DNA of 64,000 nucleotides, from contig NZ_BMXR01000009.1 in the NCBI RefSeq assembly GCF_014651855.1, positions 188,217 through 252,216 on the forward strand, read 5' to 3'. The DNA is from Saccharospirillum salsuginis. Lineage in GTDB: Bacteria; Pseudomonadota; Gammaproteobacteria; Pseudomonadales; Natronospirillaceae. Below the pieces are notes generated by a model. It was not told the origin of the DNA and ran no database searches. It was given only the letters and a program-made list of their open reading frames with translations. The position numbers were made by a program, and so were the translations under genes. Positions 17,131-26,273 of the stretch are shown in pieces. Position 1 is the stretch's first letter. Every line of letters starts with the position of its first letter.

Positions 17131-18093
17131 TCAGCGTACTTCGCCGGCCAGCGATTCCACCTGTGCGATATTGTCGGCCGTGATGAAACCCGGGCCGGAG
17201 TTCAGGTGGTTGGCCGGAATAATGCCGTAGCGGTGGTACAACGACAGCATGATGACCGGCATGTAGCCTTGCAGATAGGGCTGCTGGTCGATGGCGAAAT
17301 CGATGTGACCTGCCTTGATGGCTTCGGCGATCTGACCGCTCAGGTCAAAGGTGGCGAAGAAGACATCGCCGGCCTGGCGGGACCGTTCCAGATAACGCAG
17401 CGTCGGATGGGCGGAATTCGGACCCAGGGCCAGAATGCCGTCGACGTCCGGGTGCTGGCGCATGAAGGCCTCGACACGGCGTTCCACTTCGGACGGGTCG
17501 ATGCCGGCATCGAGCATGTTGCCTGACAAATCCACACCCAGCGCATCGGCGAAGCCCTGGCAGCGCTCGACCGAGGCCGGATTGGTGATGTAGTGGTTGA
17601 CGCAGAGGAAGTCGCTCACACCCGCCTTCTTGGCCTGCAAGCCCGCGCCGTAACCGGCGTCGTACTCGGGTTGGCCGACGTGGAGCAGCGCGCCCAACGA
17701 CTCGCTTTGCTCCTGGGTGCCGGAGTTGATGGTGATCACCGGAATGCCTCGGCGCACCGCGTCTTCGATGGGGCCTTTGAGCACGTCATAGTCGGCAATG
17801 CTGACGATGATGCCGTCCGGATTGGAGGCTACGGTCTGCTCGACGATGCGGGCCATGTCGGCCAAATCGCCATTGGTGGGGTTGCGGTATTGCACCTCGG
17901 CATCGACCGCGTCCCCGGCTTCCCGAATGGCGTTCTTGATGGTGTTCCACCAGGAATCGGAATCCGGTGCATGGCTGATCAGAACGAATCTGTCCTGTTC
18001 TTCGGCGGCGGCCTGAGCTGGAACGAAGGCGGTTGCGATTGCCATCAAGCTGACGGTAATCAGAGTCCCGAGTTTTCTTATTGTAGGTTTCAT
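17131..18093 (-). CDS. Sugar/inositol ABC transporter substrate-binding protein
   Basis: 320 aa from the ATG at 18093 with AGGAG upstream; an upstream in-frame ATG at 18207 would break the signal peptide. The signal sequence ends near AQAAAEEQ (about residue 30). A Peripla_BP_4 fold follows (VLISHAPDSDSWW, IVSIADYDVLKGPI, PVITINSGTQ, QQPYLQGYMPVIML). It binds its ligand in the periplasm for the permease and ATPase encoded divergently. Myo-inositol is inferred from the surrounding genes. It lies between iolR and the divergent promoter region. Confidence 0.9.
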   Translation of the reverse strand: MKPTIRKLGTLITVSLMAIATAFVPAQAAAEEQDRFVLISHAPDSDSWWNTIKNAIREAGDAVDAEVQYRNPTNGDLADMARIVEQTVASNPDGIIVSIADYDVLKGPIEDAVRRGIPVITINSGTQEQSESLGALLHVGQPEYDAGYGAGLQAKKAGVSDFLCVNHYITNPASVERCQGFADALGVDLSGNMLDAGIDPSEVERRVEAFMRQHPDVDGILALGPNSAHPTLRYLERSRQAGDVFFATFDLSGQIAEAIKAGHIDFAIDQQPYLQGYMPVIMLSLYHRYGIIPANHLNSGPGFITADNIAQVESLAGEVR

Positions 18094-18185
18094 GGAAGCT
18101 TCTCCTAACTCGTTGTGTCCGAATGGGTGCGACTCCGTGGGGATCAGGGGTCGCATTGAAATTATTGTTCTTTGTTTTCTGAAAT

Positions 18186-18199
18186 GGAATAAAAATTCC
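18186..18199. promoter_or_regulatory. IolR operator, transporter divergent region (proximal to binding-protein gene)
   Basis: GGAA-TAAAAA-TTCC, a perfect GGAA-N6-TTCC match in the 281-bp divergent interval. Confidence 0.75.
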
Positions 18200-18276
18200 A
18201 AATGCAAAGATGAACTCGCCGATCCACCTTGTCAAGGGTGGTGTGTGGAATTTTGTAAAACGATAATTCCAAAGCG

Positions 18277-18304
18277 TTGACATTTGGAAAATTCATTCTA
18301 TTCT
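18277..18304 (+). promoter_or_regulatory. Promoter of the plus-strand iol operon
   Basis: TTGACA at 18277-18282 and TATTCT at 18299-18304 with a 16-base spacer. The operator at 18286 lies in the spacer. Confidence 0.65.
18286..18299. promoter_or_regulatory. IolR operator overlapping the plus-strand promoter
   Basis: GGAA-AATTCA-TTCT, one mismatch to GGAA-N6-TTCC. Two half-matching sites, GGAA at 18247 and TTCC at 18267, lie just upstream. Its position between -35 and -10 fits repression. Confidence 0.65.
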
Positions 18305-18374
18305 GGGGTGCAGTTCTGCAAGCGCAGTGAAGAAAAGACCGTCAACAAAGACAATAAGAGAGGTAAGCTTCCCC

Positions 18375-19511
18375 ATGTCGGTGACTACCCCATCCGCAGC
18401 CGCACCCGCCAAGGCGGCAAGCGAGAACCACGACGAACGCCTGCGACAGGTGTCACGTCTGAAGCGTCTGCTCAGCCGGCCGGAACTCGGTTCCATTTCC
18501 GGCGCCATCCTGGTGTTTCTGTTTTTCGCCATCGTCGCCGGGGACTCCGGCATGTTCGCCGCCGACGGTGTGCTCAACTGGACGACGGTATCGGCCCAGC
18601 TCGGCATCATCGGTATTGGGGCCTGTATGCTGATGATCGGAGGTGAATTCGATCTCTCCATCGGCTCCATGATCGGTTTTGCCGGCATGATGATCGCCAT
18701 CCCCGCCGTCTACTGGGACTGGCCGGTCTGGTTAGCCCTGATGTTCGCCTTCAGCGGTGCCCTGGCCATCGGGTTCACCAATGGCTTTATCGTCGTCAAG
18801 ACGGGGTTGCCTTCGTTCATCGTCAGTCTGGCGTTTCTGTTCATTCTGCGTGGCCTGACCATCGCCTTGTCGATCCTGTTCACCAATCGAACCATTGTCG
18901 GCGGAGTGCATGACCGCGCCGAAGGCGATTGGCTGGCAGCGGCTTTCGGTGGGGAAATCGGCGGTTGGCTGTTCGCCTGGTTGGCGAACATCGGCCTGAT
19001 CGGCACCTACCCAAATGGCGATCCACTGGTGTCGGGTATTCCCATGGTGATCGTCTGGTGGATGCTGCTGGCGATCGTCTGCAGCTGGGTATTGATGCGC
19101 ACCAAATACGGCAACTGGATCTTCGCCACGGGCGGCGACGCCAAGGCCGCGAAGAACGTCGGTGTCCCGACGGATCGGGTCAAGATCTCCCTGTTCATGT
19201 TCACCGCCTTCTGCGCCACCGTGTTGGCGGCCTGTCAGGTGCTCGAATTCGGCTCGGCCGCGGCCGATCGCGGGTTGTTGAAGGAATTCGAAGCCATCAT
19301 CGCCGCCGTGATCGGTGGAGCCTTGTTGACCGGCGGTTATGGCTCTGTCGTAGGGGCCTGTTTCGGTGCCCTGATCTTCGGTGTGGTGCAAATGGGCATC
19401 AATTTCGCCGGTTTCAATTCCGACTGGTTCCGTGTCTTTCTGGGCGCGATGTTGCTGGTCGCCGTTTTGTTCAATAACTACATTCGCAAACGCGTCACCG
19501 AAGCGCATTGA
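18375..19511 (+). CDS. ABC sugar (inositol) transporter permease
   Basis: 378 aa from the ATG at 18375 (AGAGGT upstream); a GTG at 18327 is less likely. A hydrophilic N-terminus of about 45 residues is followed by about ten membrane helices of the BPD_transp_2 type. The conserved loop GACMLMIGGEFDLSIGSMIGF and the coupling segment ATGGDAKAAKNVGV are seen. The one permease gene presumably forms a homodimer, as in ribose and fructose importers. First gene of the plus-strand operon. Confidence 0.92.
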   Translation: MSVTTPSAAAPAKAASENHDERLRQVSRLKRLLSRPELGSISGAILVFLFFAIVAGDSGMFAADGVLNWTTVSAQLGIIGIGACMLMIGGEFDLSIGSMIGFAGMMIAIPAVYWDWPVWLALMFAFSGALAIGFTNGFIVVKTGLPSFIVSLAFLFILRGLTIALSILFTNRTIVGGVHDRAEGDWLAAAFGGEIGGWLFAWLANIGLIGTYPNGDPLVSGIPMVIVWWMLLAIVCSWVLMRTKYGNWIFATGGDAKAAKNVGVPTDRVKISLFMFTAFCATVLAACQVLEFGSAAADRGLLKEFEAIIAAVIGGALLTGGYGSVVGACFGALIFGVVQMGINFAGFNSDWFRVFLGAMLLVAVLFNNYIRKRVTEAH

Positions 19512-19524
19512 TAAGGGGCGGATC

Positions 19525-20334
19525 ATGGCCGAATTCATTCTCGAATTGCAGAACGTCAGCCGCTACTTCGGTAGCGTCATCGCACTGAAAGACATCAACA
19601 TGCAGGTCAAAATGGGCGAGGTGCATTGCCTGTTGGGCGATAACGGCGCCGGCAAGTCCACCTTGATCAAGACCTTGTCCGGCGTGCACCAACCGAGTGA
19701 AGGCGTCTATTTGTACGAAGCTCGGCCGGTGCGGCTGAACTCGCCGCGCGACGCCCTGGATCACGGCATCGCCACGGTCTACCAGGACCTGGCCCTGGTG
19801 CCGTTGATGAGTGTGACCCGAAACTTCTTCATGGGCCGGGAAATCACCAAAGGGTGGGGGCCTTTCAAACGCTTCGACCTTGACAACGCCAACCGAATCG
19901 CCCAGCAGGGGTTGGCGGACATAGGCATTCATGTGCGCGACCCGGAACAGGCCATCGGCACCATGTCGGGAGGCGAGCGACAGTGTCTGGCCATCGCGCG
20001 GGCCATTCATTTCGGCGCCAAGGTGCTGATTCTCGACGAGCCTACGGCAGCCCTGGGCGTCAAGCAATGCGCCAATGTTTTGAAGGTGGTGGCCAAGGCA
20101 CGGGCGCGAGGACTGGCCGTCATTCTGATCACGCACAATGTACATCATGCCTATCCCATCGCGGATCGGTTCACGCTGTTGAACCGGGGGCGCAGTCTGG
20201 GCACCTATCTGAAATCCGACGTCACCCGTGAAGAAGTATTGGGCATGATGGCCGGCGGTGCCGAGCTGGAAGAACTCGAAGCCGAGTTGAGCGAGTTTTC
20301 CCGAGCCGATCAGAACAAGGTGGCCAACGCATGA
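19525..20334 (+). CDS. ABC sugar (inositol) transporter ATP-binding protein
   Basis: 269 aa from the ATG at 19525 with AAGGGG upstream. A single nucleotide-binding domain: Walker A GDNGAGKST (about residue 39), signature SGGERQCLA, Walker B VLILDEPTAALG, and an H-loop in LITHNVHHA. Most sugar importers of this class (RbsA type) carry two such domains; this is the short FrcA type, so two copies act per transporter. 13 bases after the permease; its stop overlaps the next start. Confidence 0.93.
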   Translation: MAEFILELQNVSRYFGSVIALKDINMQVKMGEVHCLLGDNGAGKSTLIKTLSGVHQPSEGVYLYEARPVRLNSPRDALDHGIATVYQDLALVPLMSVTRNFFMGREITKGWGPFKRFDLDNANRIAQQGLADIGIHVRDPEQAIGTMSGGERQCLAIARAIHFGAKVLILDEPTAALGVKQCANVLKVVAKARARGLAVILITHNVHHAYPIADRFTLLNRGRSLGTYLKSDVTREEVLGMMAGGAELEELEAELSEFSRADQNKVANA

Positions 20335-21473
20335 CCTCGACCCAGGCAACCGATAAGACACTGCGCATCGGATTGGTCGGCACCGGCTTTATGGGCAAGG
20401 CCCATGCGATTGCCTATCACGCCGCGCCGACCGTCTTTCCGTTGAGCGCAAGCGTGACGTGTGAATTGCTGGCGGAAGTGACCGCGGACCTGGCGGAACA
20501 GAAAGCGCGCGAACTGGGTTTTCGCCGCGCCACGGACAATTGGCGGGCCCTGGTGCGGGACGATCGCGTCGACGTGGTCGATATCTGTTCCCCGAATTTT
20601 TTGCATAAGGACATGGCCCTGGCGGCCATCGCCGCGGGCAAGCATGTGTATTGTGAAAAGCCATTGGCGTTGAACGCAACCGACGCATTGGAGATGACGT
20701 TGGCAGCCGAGACCGCCGGGGTTAAAACACTGGTGGGGTTCAACTACGCCAAGAATCCGGCCGCCCAGTTGGCGAAGGAAATCATCGCCGCCGGTGAAAT
20801 CGGAGAGGTCGTGCACTTCCGGGGCACTCACAATGAAGATTACCTGGCGGATCCGAATGTTCCGCACAGTTGGCGTCTGAAGCGCGAGTTTTCCGGCAGC
20901 GGTACGCTGGGCGATATGGGATCGCACATCATCAATATGGCTCAGTATCTGGTCGGTGGCATCAGCGAGGTCAGTGGCGATCTGAAAACCGTGATTCCGC
21001 AGCGACCGGTCGCCGGTAACCCGGGCGCATTCGCCGAGGTGGAAAACGAAGACCAGGCCCACTGCCTGGTGCGTTTCGACAACGGCGCCCAGGGCACGCT
21101 GGAGACCAGCCGCATTGCCTGGGGCCGCAAGATGGGGCTCACCTACGAAGTCACAGGCACCCGGGGCAGCCTGGTGTTCGATCAGGAACGGATGAGCGAA
21201 CTGAAACTCTATACCGCGACCGACCCGGGTCACCGCGCCGGATTCCGAACCCTGTTGATCGGCCCCGATCATCCGGACTACGCGCATTTCTGCGTCGGCC
21301 CGGGCCACGGTATCGGCTACAACGATCAAAAGGCCATCGAAGTGCGCGACCTGGTCGAAGGCATCGTGAATGACCGGCCTTTGTGGCCGGATTTTCGCGC
21401 CGCCTTTGAGGTCAACCGGGTCATCGATGCCATTGAACAATCCCACGCGGAAGGTCGTTGGATCCGCCTGTGA
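20331..21473 (+). CDS. Gfo/Idh/MocA oxidoreductase, probable inositol-isomer dehydrogenase
   Basis: 380 aa; the ATG overlaps the stop of the ATPase gene (ATGA). N-terminal Rossmann fold (LVGTGFMGKAHA, residues about 13-24), CEKPLALN near 107, and a C-terminal domain with SGTLGDMGSHIINMAQYL. It resembles the second dehydrogenases of iol loci, which act on scyllo- or D-chiro-inositol or related rings. Being cotranscribed with the transporter supports a role in widening substrate range. Exact substrate unknown. Confidence 0.82.
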   Translation: MTSTQATDKTLRIGLVGTGFMGKAHAIAYHAAPTVFPLSASVTCELLAEVTADLAEQKARELGFRRATDNWRALVRDDRVDVVDICSPNFLHKDMALAAIAAGKHVYCEKPLALNATDALEMTLAAETAGVKTLVGFNYAKNPAAQLAKEIIAAGEIGEVVHFRGTHNEDYLADPNVPHSWRLKREFSGSGTLGDMGSHIINMAQYLVGGISEVSGDLKTVIPQRPVAGNPGAFAEVENEDQAHCLVRFDNGAQGTLETSRIAWGRKMGLTYEVTGTRGSLVFDQERMSELKLYTATDPGHRAGFRTLLIGPDHPDYAHFCVGPGHGIGYNDQKAIEVRDLVEGIVNDRPLWPDFRAAFEVNRVIDAIEQSHAEGRWIRL

Positions 21474-21504
21474 GTATCCTTTTTGTCTGCAGGAGAACCC
21501 TACA

Positions 21505-23436
21505 ATGTCGAAACCCAGTGATGTGGAACATCGCCCCCTGGATCTGATTTGCCTGGGACGGGCCGCCGTGGATCTGTACAGCGAACAGGTGGGCAGCCGC
21601 CTCGAGGACGTCAGCAGTTTTGCCAAATACCTCGGCGGCTCGTCCGGGAATATCGCCTATGGCACCGCCCGGTTGGGACTGAAATCCGCCATGCTGACCC
21701 GGGTGGGCGATGAACACATGGGGCGTTTCGTGCGCGAGGAACTGGCGCGCGCCGGTGTGGATGTCAGTCATGTGGTGACCGACCCGGACCGTTTGACCGG
21801 ACTAGTGATTCTGGGATTGAAGGACCGGGACACCTTTCCGCTGATCTTTTACCGCCACGAATGTGCCGACATGGCTGTCAGCGTCGAGGATTTCTCGCCC
21901 GAATTCATCGCCTCCAGCCGGGCGCTGCTGATCACCGGCACCCACTTTTCCACCGCCCAAACGTTCGAGACCAGTCGCACCGCCATGCGATACGCACGCG
22001 AAGCCGGCACCCGAGTGATACTGGACATCGATTACCGTCCGGTGTTGTGGGGCCTGACCGGTCCGGGGGAGGGGGAGAACCGCTTCGTCTCTTCGGACTC
22101 GGTCACCGCACACCTCCAATCGATCCTGCCGGACTGCGATCTGATCGTGGGCACCGAGGAAGAGATGCACATTGCCGGTGGCAGCGAGGATACGGTGACG
22201 GCGCTGCGGGCCATTCGCGCGCTCACCGACGCCACCCTGGTGCTGAAACTGGGCGCCCAGGGCTGCACGGTGTTGAACGGTCCCATCCCGGATTCCGAAT
22301 CGTCGTTCGACGTTCACACCGGGGTTCGCGTCGAGGTGTTGAATGTCCTGGGCGCGGGCGACGCCTTTCTATCCGGCTTTCTCCGCGGTTGGTTGCGCGG
22401 CGAATCGGATGAACGAAGCTGCGACTACGCGAATGCCTGTGGCGCCCTGGTCGTGTCGCGTCACGGCTGCGCCCCGGCCATTCCCGATGCGCGCGAGCTG
22501 GACGACTATCTGTCCCGAGCCGATAGCATCCCGAGACCGGAACGGGATACGCGCCTGAACCGGTTGCACCGGATCGCCGGTCGTCGCAAAAAAAACTGGA
22601 GCGATATCTACGGTATGGCGTTCGATCACCGACGGCAGTTGTTCGACATGGCGCGCGAGGTCGGTGCCGATCCGGAGCGCATCAAACCGCTGAAGCGCCT
22701 GTTGATTCGTGCGACCGAACGGGGTGCCGAACGCGGCGGGGTTTCGGACCAAGTCGGCGTGCTGATTGACGATTCCTTTGGCCAGGAGGCGTTGAACGAA
22801 GTCACCGGACGAGGCTGGTGGATCGGTCGGCCGGTCGAACTGCCGGGATCGATGCCACTGGAGCTGGAAGGCGGGCGGTCGATCGGCTCCCGACTGAAGC
22901 ATTGGCCGATCGAGCATGTCGTGAAATGCCTGGTTTTTTATCACCCGGATCAACCGATCGAAACGCGTTTATCGCAGGAACGCCAGCTCAAGGAGTTGTA
23001 CCGGGCCTGTCTGGCTTCGGGTCATGAGTTGCTGATCGAAGTGATTCCGCCGTCGGATCGGCCTTCGAACGACGACACTCTGCCGCTGGCGCTGCAACGC
23101 TTTTACAACCTGGGCATCTTTCCGGACTGGTGGAAACTGCCGGCGCCAAGCCGCGATACCTGGCACACACTCGATACGCTGATCACCGAGCGGGATCCGC
23201 ATTGTCACGGTGTGGTTTTGCTCGGATTGGACGCACCGATCGACGAATTGAAGGCGGCTTTCAATCACAGCGCGGGCTTCGACATTTGTCGCGGATTCAC
23301 CGTCGGACGGACCCTGTTCGGCGAACCCAGCCGGGATTGGCTGGCCGGGCGCATCGACGACGATACCTTGGTGCAACGGGTCAGCGACAATTACCTGGAA
23401 TTGATTCATTGCTGGCGCAACCGCGTCGCCGGTTGA
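21505..23436 (+). CDS. iolC: 5-dehydro-2-deoxygluconokinase fused to DUF2090 aldolase domain
   Basis: 643 aa from the ATG at 21505 (AGGAGA upstream). Residues 1 to about 330 are a PfkB kinase: LGGSSGNIAYGTARLG near 45 and the catalytic GAGDAF near 283. Residues about 345-640 are DUF2090 (WSDIYGMAFDHRRQLFDM, LIEVIPPSDRP), an aldolase-like TIM barrel. Known fusions are annotated as bifunctional kinase/5-dehydro-2-deoxyphosphogluconate aldolase, giving dihydroxyacetone phosphate and malonate semialdehyde. No separate iolJ is present, which fits. 12-base gap to iolD. Confidence 0.93.
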   Translation: MSKPSDVEHRPLDLICLGRAAVDLYSEQVGSRLEDVSSFAKYLGGSSGNIAYGTARLGLKSAMLTRVGDEHMGRFVREELARAGVDVSHVVTDPDRLTGLVILGLKDRDTFPLIFYRHECADMAVSVEDFSPEFIASSRALLITGTHFSTAQTFETSRTAMRYAREAGTRVILDIDYRPVLWGLTGPGEGENRFVSSDSVTAHLQSILPDCDLIVGTEEEMHIAGGSEDTVTALRAIRALTDATLVLKLGAQGCTVLNGPIPDSESSFDVHTGVRVEVLNVLGAGDAFLSGFLRGWLRGESDERSCDYANACGALVVSRHGCAPAIPDARELDDYLSRADSIPRPERDTRLNRLHRIAGRRKKNWSDIYGMAFDHRRQLFDMAREVGADPERIKPLKRLLIRATERGAERGGVSDQVGVLIDDSFGQEALNEVTGRGWWIGRPVELPGSMPLELEGGRSIGSRLKHWPIEHVVKCLVFYHPDQPIETRLSQERQLKELYRACLASGHELLIEVIPPSDRPSNDDTLPLALQRFYNLGIFPDWWKLPAPSRDTWHTLDTLITERDPHCHGVVLLGLDAPIDELKAAFNHSAGFDICRGFTVGRTLFGEPSRDWLAGRIDDDTLVQRVSDNYLELIHCWRNRVAG

Positions 23437-23447
23437 AGGAGAGCACG

Positions 23448-25304
23448 ATGGCAACCCTAAGACTGACCATGGCCCAAGCGCTGGTGCGCTTCCTGGCCGC
23501 TCAGAAGATCGAAACCGAGGCCGGAACGGTACCCTTGTTCGAAGGCGTCTTCGCCATTTTCGGCCACGGCAACGTCGCCGGCCTGGGTGAGGCCCTGTAC
23601 CAGCACCGCGAGGCATTGCCGACCTTCCGCGCGCACAATGAACAGGGCATGGCACACGCGGCCATCGCCTTCGCCAAGGCCAATCGACGCCAGCGGATGA
23701 TGGCGTGCACCAGTTCCATCGGGCCGGGGGCGACCAACATGGTCACCGCCGCCGGCCTGGCTCACGCCAACCGGTTGCCGGTGTTGCTGCTGCCGGGCGA
23801 TACGTTCGCCAATCGAATGCCGGATCCGGTACTGCAACAAGTGGAGCACTTCGGTGAACCGACGATGAGCGTGAACGACTGCTTTCGGCCGGTGAGTCGC
23901 TATTTCGATCGCATCACCCGGCCGGAACAGATCCTCACCAGCGCCCCGGCCGCGCTGAACACGCTCCTGGATCCGGCGGATTGTGGCCCGGCCACGCTCG
24001 CTCTGTGTCAGGACGTTCAGGCCGAAGCCTACGACTATCCGCAATGGTTCTTCGAAGAGCGGGTACACCGGATTCGTCGCCAGCCGGCCGACCCGCGGGA
24101 GCTGGACACCGCCGTAGCCGCGTTGAAATCGGCCCGCCAACCCCTGTTGGTGGCCGGTGGCGGGGTTCACTACAGCGGTGCCGTTGAAGCGCTCAGAGCC
24201 TTTGCCGAACGCCACGGCGTACCGGTCGCCGAAACCCAGGCCGGCAAGGGCGCTTTGGCCTGGGATCATCCGCTGGCGGTCGGCGGTATCGGTGTGACCG
24301 GCACCCGGGCCGCCAACCGCCTGGCCCGTGATGCCGACCTGATTCTGGCGGTCGGAGCCCGGCTGCAGGATTTCACCACGGCGTCGCGGACACTGTTGGG
24401 GCGCCCCGGCAAACAGTTGATCCAGCTGAACGCGGCGCGGTTCGATGCGGCCAAGCAGGGCGCTCAAACACTGGTGTCGGATGCCCGGCTCGGCTTGGCC
24501 GCGCTCAGTGACGGTTTGGGCGACTGGTGCAGCGAACCGGGCTGGGTGGAACGGGCGGCGTCCGAAGCCGCCGACTGGAACGCTTATTACGACCGGGTCA
24601 CGGCCCGCGACGGTGTCGAATCGCCCTCCGGTCTACCCACCGATGCCCAGGTACTCGGTGCGGTCAAGCGGCAGGCCGAGGCGTCGGACATCGTCGTCTG
24701 TGCCGCCGGGGGACTGCCCGGCGAATTGCACAAGCTGTGGCGGACCGATCGCCCCGGCGGTTACCACGTCGAATACGGCTATTCCTGCATGGGCTACGAG
24801 ATCGCCGGCGGGCTCGGCGTGAAAATGGCCGAGCCGGACCGCGAAGTGACCGTTGTGGTCGGCGACGGTTCCTACCTGATGCTGAATTCGGAACTGGCGA
24901 CCAGCGTGATGACGGGGTATCGGCTTACCGTCGTCGTGCTCGATAACCGTGGGTTCGGATGCATCAATCGCTTGCAACAGGCCACCGGCGGCGCGCCGTT
25001 CAACAACCTGTTGGAAGATTGTATCTCGGTGCCTGAGGGCGCCCCCAGAATCGATTTCGCCGCCCATGCCCGGGCTCTCGGCACCCAGGCCGAGCGGGTG
25101 TCCGGCATTGTCGAATTGGAAGCGGCGCTGGGTCGGGCGCGTCTGGCCGACCGCACGACAGTGATCTGTCTCGATACCGACCCGGTCGTCACCTCCGAAG
25201 GCGGCGACTGGTGGGATGTCGCCGTGCCCGAGGTGTCCGCACGCGACGAAGTGATGTCCGCCCGTCGCCACTATGCCACCGCGAAGAAAAACCAACCCTA
25301 TTGA
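23448..25304 (+). CDS. iolD: 3D-(3,5/4)-trihydroxycyclohexane-1,2-dione hydrolase
   Basis: 618 aa from the ATG at 23448 with GAAGGAGA upstream. A thiamine-diphosphate enzyme that opens the inositol ring to 5-deoxy-glucuronate. It has the catalytic glutamate in RAHNEQGMAHAA (about residue 63) and the ThDP/Mg motif GDGSYLMLN (about 471) followed by VLDNRGFG. Full family length. Set between iolC and iolE. Confidence 0.96.
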   Translation: MATLRLTMAQALVRFLAAQKIETEAGTVPLFEGVFAIFGHGNVAGLGEALYQHREALPTFRAHNEQGMAHAAIAFAKANRRQRMMACTSSIGPGATNMVTAAGLAHANRLPVLLLPGDTFANRMPDPVLQQVEHFGEPTMSVNDCFRPVSRYFDRITRPEQILTSAPAALNTLLDPADCGPATLALCQDVQAEAYDYPQWFFEERVHRIRRQPADPRELDTAVAALKSARQPLLVAGGGVHYSGAVEALRAFAERHGVPVAETQAGKGALAWDHPLAVGGIGVTGTRAANRLARDADLILAVGARLQDFTTASRTLLGRPGKQLIQLNAARFDAAKQGAQTLVSDARLGLAALSDGLGDWCSEPGWVERAASEAADWNAYYDRVTARDGVESPSGLPTDAQVLGAVKRQAEASDIVVCAAGGLPGELHKLWRTDRPGGYHVEYGYSCMGYEIAGGLGVKMAEPDREVTVVVGDGSYLMLNSELATSVMTGYRLTVVVLDNRGFGCINRLQQATGGAPFNNLLEDCISVPEGAPRIDFAAHARALGTQAERVSGIVELEAALGRARLADRTTVICLDTDPVVTSEGGDWWDVAVPEVSARDEVMSARRHYATAKKNQPY

Positions 25305-25314
25305 GGCTGCCAAC

Positions 25315-26214
25315 ATGAGTGTACGACTGGGCATCAATCCCCTGACCTGGACCAACGACGACATGCCCGCACTGGGTGCCGAAACATCGCTGGACGTCTG
25401 TCTGAGCGAAGGGCGCGAGGCCGGCTTCACCGGCTTCGAGTTGGGCAACAAGTTTCCCCGAACCCCGGACACCCTGGGGCCGATACTGGACGGGCACGGC
25501 CTGAGTCTGGTCTCCGGCTGGTACAGCAGCCGGTTACTGGAACGGTCGGTGGCCGAGGAACTGGCGGCCATTGAGGATCATCTGCACCTGCTCGCATCGC
25601 TGGGCGCCGACGTCATGGTGTTTTGCGAGGTCACCGGTTGTGTTCACGGCGATCGGCAGACACCGGTGTCGCACCGACCGACCCTGACCGATGCGCAATG
25701 GGAACGACTGACGGAGGGGCTGGAGGCCGTGGCCCGGCATTGCCTGGAGCGAGGCGTTCGGATCGCCTACCACCATCACATGGGCACCGTGATCGAATCC
25801 GACGCCGATGTCCGTCGTCTGATGGACAACACCAGTGACGCGGTCGGCCTGCTATTGGACACCGGCCACCTGATGTACGCCGGTGGCGACGCTATCGAGA
25901 TTCAGCGGGCCTACGCCGCCCGCATCTGTCATGTCCATTGCAAGGACATCCGTGCCGAGGTGCTGAAAGACGCCCGCAATCGCGACCTGAGTTTTCTCGA
26001 TGCCGTGCTCAACGGCGTGTTCACCGTGCCCGGAGACGGCTGCATCGACTACCCGACGCTGTTTCAGGGCCTGAAGGCGAACGACTACAGCGGTTGGTTG
26101 GTGGTCGAGGCGGAACAGGATCCGGCCGTCGCCCATCCGCTGACTTACGCGCGGTTGGGTTATCGTCATCTGAAACAGTTTTGCGAGCGGACCGGTCTGG
26201 TCGTCGAAGCATAA
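25315..26214 (+). CDS. iolE: Myo-inosose-2 dehydratase
   Basis: 299 aa from the ATG at 25315, ten bases after iolD. An AP-endonuclease-type TIM barrel that dehydrates 2-keto-myo-inositol. It has LGINPLTWTNDDMP at the start, FTGFELGNKFPR, the metal-site text AYHHHMGTVIE (about residue 150), LLDTGHLMYAGGD and HVHCKDIR. Standard length. Confidence 0.95.
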   Translation: MSVRLGINPLTWTNDDMPALGAETSLDVCLSEGREAGFTGFELGNKFPRTPDTLGPILDGHGLSLVSGWYSSRLLERSVAEELAAIEDHLHLLASLGADVMVFCEVTGCVHGDRQTPVSHRPTLTDAQWERLTEGLEAVARHCLERGVRIAYHHHMGTVIESDADVRRLMDNTSDAVGLLLDTGHLMYAGGDAIEIQRAYAARICHVHCKDIRAEVLKDARNRDLSFLDAVLNGVFTVPGDGCIDYPTLFQGLKANDYSGWLVVEAEQDPAVAHPLTYARLGYRHLKQFCERTGLVVEA

Positions 26215-26273
26215 CTCAGCCCCGGCTCGTCCGGCATTGGCGCGACGAGCGCACTGATACGAGGTAACGATTC

